A stretch of 64,000 bases of DNA, taken from assembly GCF_000424145.1 (NCBI RefSeq), contig NZ_AUJI01000018.1, forward strand, positions 53,930-117,929, written 5' to 3'. The stretch comes from Butyrivibrio sp. AC2005. Lineage in GTDB: Bacteria > Bacillota > Clostridia > Lachnospirales > Lachnospiraceae. Shown one piece after another: positions 59,015 through 64,000 of this stretch; positions within the stretch are counted from its first letter, which is position 1, and each line of letters starts with the position of its first letter. Made by a program: the position numbers and the translations under genes. Under the pieces are notes generated by a model that saw nothing but the letters and a program-made list of their open reading frames with translations, did not search any database and was not told the DNA's origin.

Positions 59015-61170
59015 TGGAGAGCATATTTGACAGACTACGAGGCAATAATGAAGAAGGCGGAAAGATATCCCAGGGCATATCCGATTTCCTTTATGACATC
59101 AAAGAGCACAAGCGAACCTATAGATCAATGCTCATCTTTTCACCACTTGGAGGAATACTTGTATCAGGATGGCTCTGCCAGCTGGTGGCAAAGCTTTTTG
59201 GAAAACAGGATAAGATTTACCTGGTAAATATCCTTTTTGCCTGGATAAGTACCCCGGGAACGATCCTGGCACTTATGGTAACCATCTTCTTTTTGATGGG
59301 AGGATACAGGTTCCATAAGCTGACTAAGAAGGATTATTATGTGGACCGTGAAGGGAACTTTCTTGTAAGTAAACAGGGACTTCATGGAACAGCACACTGG
59401 CAGACTGAAAAGGAAAGAGAACAGTGCTTTAACAGATCCAAGAATATAGATGATCTTTTGGGCGACATTCTTGGAATGGATGATGAAGGACGGCTCTATA
59501 CATTAAGAGACGACCTTGTGGGTATCAACAGGAATAAATGTATCTTTGGTACTCCCGGTTCCGGTAAGTCAGCAGCCATTATTGAAAATGACATCCTCCA
59601 GTGCATAAGGAGAGGAGAATCAGCGATAATAACTGACTCAAAAGGGGACCTGTATAGGAGACTTTCACAGAAAGCCAGGGATGCAGGATATGTCGTAAAG
59701 GTCCTTAATCTTAAATCTAACGAGCTCAGGAATTCAGACGCCTTCCATCTTCTTAAATACCTGGAAAATGGTGACACATCAGTAGCGGAGATGCTTGCCA
59801 ACTGTATCATTGAGAACACAGGTGACGGGCATATGGATTACTGGGCACAGAATGAGATGAACGGTTATAAGGCGCTTCTCCTTTATATTTCAACAAGTGA
59901 GACATTAAAGGCTACAGGACGTAATACCCTGGCAGAGATGTATAACATCTGTACACAGAATACTCCGGCAGGACTTGCGACCATGTTTAATGCCCTTCCA
60001 AAGACTCATCCTGCAAGGCAGGCATTTAACATCTTTGCTAATTGTGAACCCAAGGTTCAGGGACAGATACTCAACGGAATGGGAATAAAGCTGTCATTCC
60101 TCACGGATTTCTATGCGCAGCAGATCGTGAGTCATGATGAGATTGACCTTATACTTCCCATGAAAAGAAAGTGCATGTACTTTGTAGTAATTCCTGATAC
60201 AAACAAGACCTACAATGTCATCGCAAACCTTTTCTTTAATATGATGCTGATAAAGCAGTGTGAATATTCAGATTCACTTACCACAAGACAGAAAGAAGAC
60301 CAGCTCTTTGTAAACTATATACTCGATGAGTTCAAGGCAACTGGTGCTATCAATAACTTCGATGGCACGATCACAACTGTCAGATCCAGAAAGGTCGGAA
60401 TTACAACCGTACTCCAGACACTTGGGCAGTTAAAAGATATGTATCCGGGAGAAGCATACAATACTATCCTCGGGTCCATGACAGTAAAGATCCTTTTAAG
60501 GGCAGGAGATGAAGATACCGGCAGATACTTCAATGTGGCTTGCGGAACACAGACAAGACTTAATAAAGCGGCGAGATATTCTGATACATTGGGTGAAACG
60601 ATCCATACCCATAATTCTGAGACTATCACAGAGGGTCTTATCGGAGCAGACCTTGTCACGATAGACGACACACAGAAGCTTGATGCAAATAAGCTCATTG
60701 TGACAATCCTTGGATTTGAACCGGTAAAACTGAATAAATACCTTAGCAAGTACAATCCATACATGGAGGGTTGTGAGGAGCATGAGAGGGTTCCCGGACG
60801 CCACAAGCCTCTTTGGAGAAAAAGAATGGAAGATGCAGAAAAGGAAAAGGCCAAGCAGAGGAAACAATACAGGGAAGCCTCTGAGGATATGGAAAGTGAG
60901 GGTGCCAGCATTTCGCAGGCAGTAGCTGATGAGTCTGAGGGAGAGATGGATATTGTAGATACACAGACAGTAAAAGTAATGTCTGAAGGTGATATGGCTA
61001 CAGAGTCTTCTGAAGCATCTGATGCTGCAGAGGTAGAAGCTTCTGAGCAATCAGAACATAATAACGCGCCTGGTCTTCCTGAAGCTGCAGAGGATGAAGT
61101 TCCTGCAGAAGAAAGACCGAGGAAAATAACACCCAAGAGAAAAGGTAAATTCACACAGGTAATGGCATAA
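59014..61170 (+). CDS. VirD4/TraG-type coupling protein
   Basis: A 718-residue T4SS coupling ATPase. Two N-terminal transmembrane segments (about residues 40-95) are followed by Walker A GTPGSGKSAA near residue 179, the TDSKGDLYRR motif, and Walker B NYILDEFKATG near residue 430. The C-terminal 120 residues are a Glu/Ser/Ala-rich acidic tail ending in a basic KRKGKFTQVMA. It links the relaxosome to the secretion channel. It overlaps the previous gene by one base. The long acidic tail is unusual and could bind the relaxosome. Confidence 0.93.
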   Translation: MESIFDRLRGNNEEGGKISQGISDFLYDIKEHKRTYRSMLIFSPLGGILVSGWLCQLVAKLFGKQDKIYLVNILFAWISTPGTILALMVTIFFLMGGYRFHKLTKKDYYVDREGNFLVSKQGLHGTAHWQTEKEREQCFNRSKNIDDLLGDILGMDDEGRLYTLRDDLVGINRNKCIFGTPGSGKSAAIIENDILQCIRRGESAIITDSKGDLYRRLSQKARDAGYVVKVLNLKSNELRNSDAFHLLKYLENGDTSVAEMLANCIIENTGDGHMDYWAQNEMNGYKALLLYISTSETLKATGRNTLAEMYNICTQNTPAGLATMFNALPKTHPARQAFNIFANCEPKVQGQILNGMGIKLSFLTDFYAQQIVSHDEIDLILPMKRKCMYFVVIPDTNKTYNVIANLFFNMMLIKQCEYSDSLTTRQKEDQLFVNYILDEFKATGAINNFDGTITTVRSRKVGITTVLQTLGQLKDMYPGEAYNTILGSMTVKILLRAGDEDTGRYFNVACGTQTRLNKAARYSDTLGETIHTHNSETITEGLIGADLVTIDDTQKLDANKLIVTILGFEPVKLNKYLSKYNPYMEGCEEHERVPGRHKPLWRKRMEDAEKEKAKQRKQYREASEDMESEGASISQAVADESEGEMDIVDTQTVKVMSEGDMATESSEASDAAEVEASEQSEHNNAPGLPEAAEDEVPAEERPRKITPKRKGKFTQVMA

Positions 61171-61180
61171 GGAGGAAAAA

Positions 61181-61258
61181 ATGTTTAAAGCAGTTTTGGC
61201 AATAGGTGTAGTAATTTTGCTTTGGGCAATGGGAGGCAATTCTGGCTCAAGTGACTGA
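61181..61258 (+). CDS. 25-aa hydrophobic microprotein after virD4
   Basis: ATG 61181 to TGA 61258, with a perfect AAGGAGG 5 bases upstream. The peptide is MFKAVLAIGVVILLWAMGG plus NSGSSD, a single transmembrane helix with a tiny polar tail. Ten bases separate it from the virD4 stop, so it is probably the last part of that transcript. It could be a small regulator of the coupling protein or an inner-membrane accessory. The ribosome binding site is the main evidence that it is real. Confidence 0.5.
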   Translation: MFKAVLAIGVVILLWAMGGNSGSSD

Positions 61259-61291
61259 AGCGTTGTCAGTGTTTGAAAGAGGGTAAAGCTT

Positions 61292-61453
61292 ATGGGCGAT
61301 AGATTTGATCATGATGTAGCTAAGGGTAAAAATGTCCAGGAGACCAAGGCTTTGGTTCTACCGGATGGATATGAGTTTTTTGGCGAGGTAGACATTGAAA
61401 AGATAACGGATGCACTTGAGAACTATGCAGACAGGGTATCTCTTGCCAGATGA
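61292..61453 (+). CDS. 53-aa soluble protein after virD4
   Basis: ATG 61292 to TGA 61453, with GAGGG upstream. The peptide (MGDRFDHDVAKGKNVQETKAL...) is acidic, with a YEFFGEVDIEKITDALENY helix. A strong terminator follows 10 bases after its stop, marking the end of the transfer operon. No known family. Confidence 0.55.
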   Translation: MGDRFDHDVAKGKNVQETKALVLPDGYEFFGEVDIEKITDALENYADRVSLAR

Positions 61454-61463
61454 AATAATTTTT

Positions 61464-61503
61464 AAATGTCCCGGAAACTTATCATTCGTTCCGGGGCATT
61501 TTT
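61464..61503 (+). terminator. Terminator of the transfer operon
   Basis: A 13-bp stem, AAATGTCCCGGAA with TTCCGGGGCATTT (one wobble), then TT. Confidence 0.85.
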
Positions 61504-61547
61504 CTGTGGTAAACTTGGAGAAGTGAATAAATTAAGTACAAGTTTTA

Positions 61548-62531
61548 ATGAAAAAAGAGTGTAGGATGAAATACACTAGGAGAGGAGATATTGAAAAGGT
61601 GTTTGAGAGTTTAGTATCCATTCTGAAAATATTTACATTCATTGCAGTAATATTAGTACTTGCTGGCATAGAGACCAACAAGTTAAAGATTGGTACTTGC
61701 TATTCTTCAGCTTTGGAGAACGAACGCGTTAAGCGTCGTTTTTTAGACTGGCTTGAGGTAACTAGCAAAAGAATAAAAGCTCTGCGCTGTATTAAGCAGT
61801 ACTACAAAAAGGAAAAGAAGCAAAGAATAAGCTATAAGGAGGCTGACAAGATCAGTCGCGAGTTTATAAAAGACATGATTGCTCTTGTAAACTCAAAATA
61901 TCCTGACAATGGATTTTATGATGAAGAAAGAGAAGTAGTACTTGCCAGTGAGTACTGTAATAGAGAGGCTGCTGCAAAAAGATATAGTGGTCTTGCAATG
62001 TCGAATGGAACAACACAGATACTATATGCTTATTTTGAATTATGGAATACAGATGGAGACGTTCCTAAAGATATGAAAGAGGATCTTATGTCAAATGTTC
62101 TTTTACATGAGACCGCGCATCATATATTCTGTATGTTTACCGGAATGCATTTTCCAAATAGAAAGCTTAGATTTGTCAGCTACATTGATGAGTGTTTTGC
62201 AGATCTGATGTGCTATAAGATAATGGGAAAGACCCGCAGGGAAGCAGCTGATATTATGAGATACAAGTATGATAAAGTTATGCGTGCTACAGACAATGAT
62301 GAATGCACTAAATCACACCCATCAAATAATTTCAGGATTAAGACCTTGGAAAAGGGAGTGTTTGGAGAAGAAACGGTCAGAGATATAGCTGATTATATTA
62401 ACGAAAGTAAAGGGGCTGGATACATTTCGGATGAACTGGTAAAAGAAGTATGTGAGAATATAAGAATATATGGCGAAACGCATCCTGAGCTTGAATTGGC
62501 TTTTAGTCTTAAGAATGATAATGCGGCATGA
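61548..62531 (+). CDS. Membrane-anchored zinc metallopeptidase
   Basis: A 327-residue protein. One transmembrane segment lies near residues 25-42 (ILKIFTFIAVILVLAGI). LLHETAHHIF near residue 187 carries HExxH, and the DECFADLMCY segment near residue 220 supplies the third ligand, the E-x-x-x-D pattern of zincins. The start is ATG 61548 or ATG 61566 (MKYTRRGD), the latter with a weak GTAGG. It is a single gene. It could trim the cell wall or surface proteins during transfer, but no direct evidence is seen. Confidence 0.7.
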   Translation: MKKECRMKYTRRGDIEKVFESLVSILKIFTFIAVILVLAGIETNKLKIGTCYSSALENERVKRRFLDWLEVTSKRIKALRCIKQYYKKEKKQRISYKEADKISREFIKDMIALVNSKYPDNGFYDEEREVVLASEYCNREAAAKRYSGLAMSNGTTQILYAYFELWNTDGDVPKDMKEDLMSNVLLHETAHHIFCMFTGMHFPNRKLRFVSYIDECFADLMCYKIMGKTRREAADIMRYKYDKVMRATDNDECTKSHPSNNFRIKTLEKGVFGEETVRDIADYINESKGAGYISDELVKEVCENIRIYGETHPELELAFSLKNDNAA

Positions 62532-62570
62532 ACAATAGCCGATTAAAGTTTTTTATATTGTGAAATACGA

Positions 62571-62638
62571 AAAACTCCGGAATATGCACTGGATATCCAA
62601 ACCCGTTACATGGGTGTTGTGCATAATTCCGGAGTTTT
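62571..62638. terminator. Long bidirectional terminator
   Basis: AAAACTCCGGAAT plus ATGCAC (62571-62589) pairs with GTGCAT plus AATTCCGGAGTTTT (62619-62638), giving a stem of about 19 bp with a small bulge. An inner CCCGTTACATGGG hairpin caps it. Confidence 0.8.
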
Positions 62639-62914
62639 CCTTATCGATTTCTTTTCCAGTTATGATTTTAACTTTTATCTATAAGAGTGTAAACCAAAAC
62701 TGTTGCATTTTAAGCGGTGAAGGTTTATTTCAATGAAAATAGATTAGCGTTAAATAAAGTTTCGGTGTCGGGGATTATAAACAAGTCTGAAGTGATTATT
62801 GAATTAACTACCACGATTATTCCCAGTCTTTAATCAATATAAGAAAGTCACACGCGATTATGAATACAGGACATAGTATTATTCTACAACTAAAAAAACA
62901 TTATAAAAATAGTA

Positions 62915-62943
62915 TTGATAATAAAACAATATAGATATATAAT
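62915..62943 (+). promoter_or_regulatory. Promoter of the 151-aa gene
   Basis: TTGATA, 17 bases, TATAAT, 38 bases before ATG 62981. Confidence 0.8.
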
Positions 62944-62980
62944 CAATAATGTAACTATTATATTTTAAAGGAGGACTGCA

Positions 62981-63436
62981 ATGAACACGTCGTTTACTAT
63001 GATGAGTAACTATTCTGACCTTATAAAAATATATAAAGAAAAGACTTTTGGAAATGATGCCGGACGCATACGGGATCATTTTGCTCTTGATAGCGAACTC
63101 AATGAATTTGATGTTAATAAGTATGAAATTTTAAGAACTTATTTGGATGAAGATGAGCGGGCGGAAAAAGCCCCAAGATGTATAACACTTAAACAAGCCA
63201 CATTTGAAAGGTTACAAAAAATCAGCGCTCTTTTAGGCACTTCAGACTCCCAGACCTGTAGACTTGTCGTACGGTATTTTGCAGATAAAAATCCATCAAC
63301 TTATGAAAAAGTTGGCATAAAATATCCCAGAGAACTGGAGGAGGAACTGGCAAAATTAAAGCGTGCTTTGGAACAAGCCAATGAATCTTATAGAAATATA
63401 ATAAAATATTATGAGGGAGGACACGAAAATGAATAA
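62981..63436 (+). CDS. Small DNA-binding-type protein (ribbon-helix-helix-like)
   Basis: A 151-residue protein. The segment RCITLKQATFERLQKISALLG, then DSQTCRLVVRYF (residues about 66-105), looks like a ribbon-helix-helix core as in relaxosome accessory proteins. The C-terminal part is a short coiled coil (EELAKLKRALEQANESY). AAGGAGG precedes ATG 62981. It overlaps the next gene by 8 bases. A MobC- or TraM-like accessory role is possible, with a relaxase perhaps beyond the window. Confidence 0.6.
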   Translation: MNTSFTMMSNYSDLIKIYKEKTFGNDAGRIRDHFALDSELNEFDVNKYEILRTYLDEDERAEKAPRCITLKQATFERLQKISALLGTSDSQTCRLVVRYFADKNPSTYEKVGIKYPRELEEELAKLKRALEQANESYRNIIKYYEGGHENE

Positions 63437-63641
63437 CAAGAGAATCAGAAGAGCAATAAGGAAGTATATTCAGAAAAGTGGAAAACAGGGAAAGAGTACG
63501 AGAAGGATAGCAGCTATATTTTCAAAAGCTTATAACACAACAGAGGCAAGAATCTACGGGAATATACGTTCTATGAAATACGACCAAAAAACTAATAAAA
63601 TAACAACAATTATCCCAGGCTCTTATAGCATCATATCCTAA
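63429..63641 (+). CDS. Small basic protein (70 aa)
   Basis: A 70-residue, strongly basic protein (MNNKRIRRAIRKYIQKSGKQGKS) with a central helix-turn-helix-like AAIFSKAYNTTEARIYGNIR. GGGAGG precedes ATG 63429. It is translationally coupled to the ribbon-helix-helix-like gene, so the two probably act as a pair on DNA. No known family is recognised. Confidence 0.6.
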   Translation: MNNKRIRRAIRKYIQKSGKQGKSTRRIAAIFSKAYNTTEARIYGNIRSMKYDQKTNKITTIIPGSYSIIS

Positions 63642-63720
63642 AACTATCCAGCAAGAGGGCAATAGTACCTAGGAGTGATTAATAGTTATAAAGTAAACTT
63701 TGGCGCAACGTAGGCGAAAA

Positions 63721-63756
63721 CCCACAGGCTTGCCTGTGGGATGAAGCCTTTTTCTA
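63721..63756 (+). terminator. Terminator-like hairpin
   Basis: CCCACAGG with CCTGTGGG around CTTG, followed after 7 bases by T5. Confidence 0.65.
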
Positions 63757-63817
63757 TTTTGACAAACACATAGAATAAATAAATAATCTATGTATTAAAC
63801 ATAAAGGAAAAATACAA

Positions 63818-64000
63818 ATGGATAATTTGAAATGCGTAGAGTATGTGAATTCTCATGTAGACGAAATTGCTGAATATGTAAATGAGTGCTTTGATCAATC
63901 AAAAGAATTCATAAAAGCAAGGCTGATTCGTCGGATAAGAGATGAATTGGCACCCACTCCAGTTCACTATGAGATAAAATATGTCTACGATCCTTATGAT
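63818..64000 (+). CDS. Unknown protein, N-terminal part (truncated by window edge)
   Basis: 61 codons from ATG 63818, with AAAGGA upstream, to the window end with no stop. The visible peptide (MDNLKCVEYVNSHVDEIAEYVNE...) is helical and acidic, then KARLIRRIRDELAPTPVHYEI. No family recognised from this part. Confidence 0.6.
   Translation, partial: MDNLKCVEYVNSHVDEIAEYVNECFDQSKEFIKARLIRRIRDELAPTPVHYEIKYVYDPYD

Larger units (their letters stand above)
62532..62980. other. Intergenic region with long terminator and possible transfer-origin sequence
   Basis: After the terminator at 62571-62638, about 270 bases up to the next promoter hold no gene. They lie directly upstream of a small DNA-binding-type gene, the usual place for a plasmid transfer origin, but I could not recognise a nic motif. 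Confidence 0.35.

Noticed and set aside
60315..61154. 279-codon minus-strand frame opposite virD4
   Set aside because: Ser/Leu-rich antisense shadow; the plus-strand frame carries all coupling-protein motifs.
46077..61453. A relaxase in the transfer region
   Set aside because: No protein shows the HUH or MOB-family histidine triad; the 419-aa protein is only loosely relaxation-like.
1..64000. tRNA, rRNA and complete insertion sequences
   Set aside because: I looked for tRNA cloverleaf ends, rRNA signatures and transposase motifs (DDE, HUH, serine recombinase) and found none I could support.

Overview
The window reads as part of a low-GC Firmicutes megaplasmid or chromid, most likely from a Lachnospiraceae rumen or gut anaerobe of the Butyrivibrio/Pseudobutyrivibrio type. 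That placement is inferred from protein style, strong GGAGG ribosome binding sites, canonical TTGACA/TATAAT promoters, a perfect CIRCE element and a SAM-I riboswitch. It was not confirmed by any database search. An iteron origin with a Rep_3 initiator, ParA/ParB, an actin-like ParM homologue and a type IV secretion operon show that the replicon is a large, probably conjugative plasmid.

Left part (1-20.5 kb, mostly minus strand): accessory cargo. A truncated McrB-like restriction gene enters from the left. An ImmR/ImmA-like repressor-protease pair faces a divergent full-length FtsZ homologue across four regularly spaced operators. A likely structured RNA with its own promoter and terminator follows (4.69-4.97 kb). 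Next come small unknown operons (5-9 kb) and an island at 8.8-12.9 kb containing a zinc metallopeptidase, a sigma/alpha-CTD-like protein and a zinc-ribbon coiled-coil protein, in which two genes share an identical upstream 16-bp motif. After a hairpin cluster there is a SAM riboswitch in front of an N-formylglutamate amidohydrolase-like gene, a CIRCE-controlled Hsp20, and an operon with Nudix, pyroglutamyl peptidase and radical SAM genes.

Middle (20.7-38.7 kb, mostly plus strand): a plasmid DNA metabolism module with a CHC2-type primase, a YqaJ nuclease, a RecD-like helicase and an associated 325-aa protein. It also holds a lipoprotein, a signal peptidase I fused to a large ectodomain, and small membrane proteins. 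Several of these operons start with the same kind of leader: a promoter, an early TTTAGTAGTT-like tract, then one or two intrinsic terminators ahead of the first gene.

Backbone (38.7-46 kb): an AT-rich repeat tract, parA, a small partition gene, parB, about fifteen iterons, rep, and a second partition operon (ParM-like plus a small adaptor). Two copies of an 18-bp palindrome flank this block and are candidate centromere sites.

Transfer region (46-61.5 kb, plus strand): pilin-like VirB2, a VirB6/TrbL-like protein with a long repeat tail, a C39-peptidase protein, VirB3 overlapping VirB4, DUF5697-like and other accessory proteins, the VirD4 coupling protein, and two tiny ORFs. No relaxase is visible in the window. 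The right end (61.5-64 kb) carries a membrane metallopeptidase, two small DNA-binding-type proteins and a gene running off the edge.
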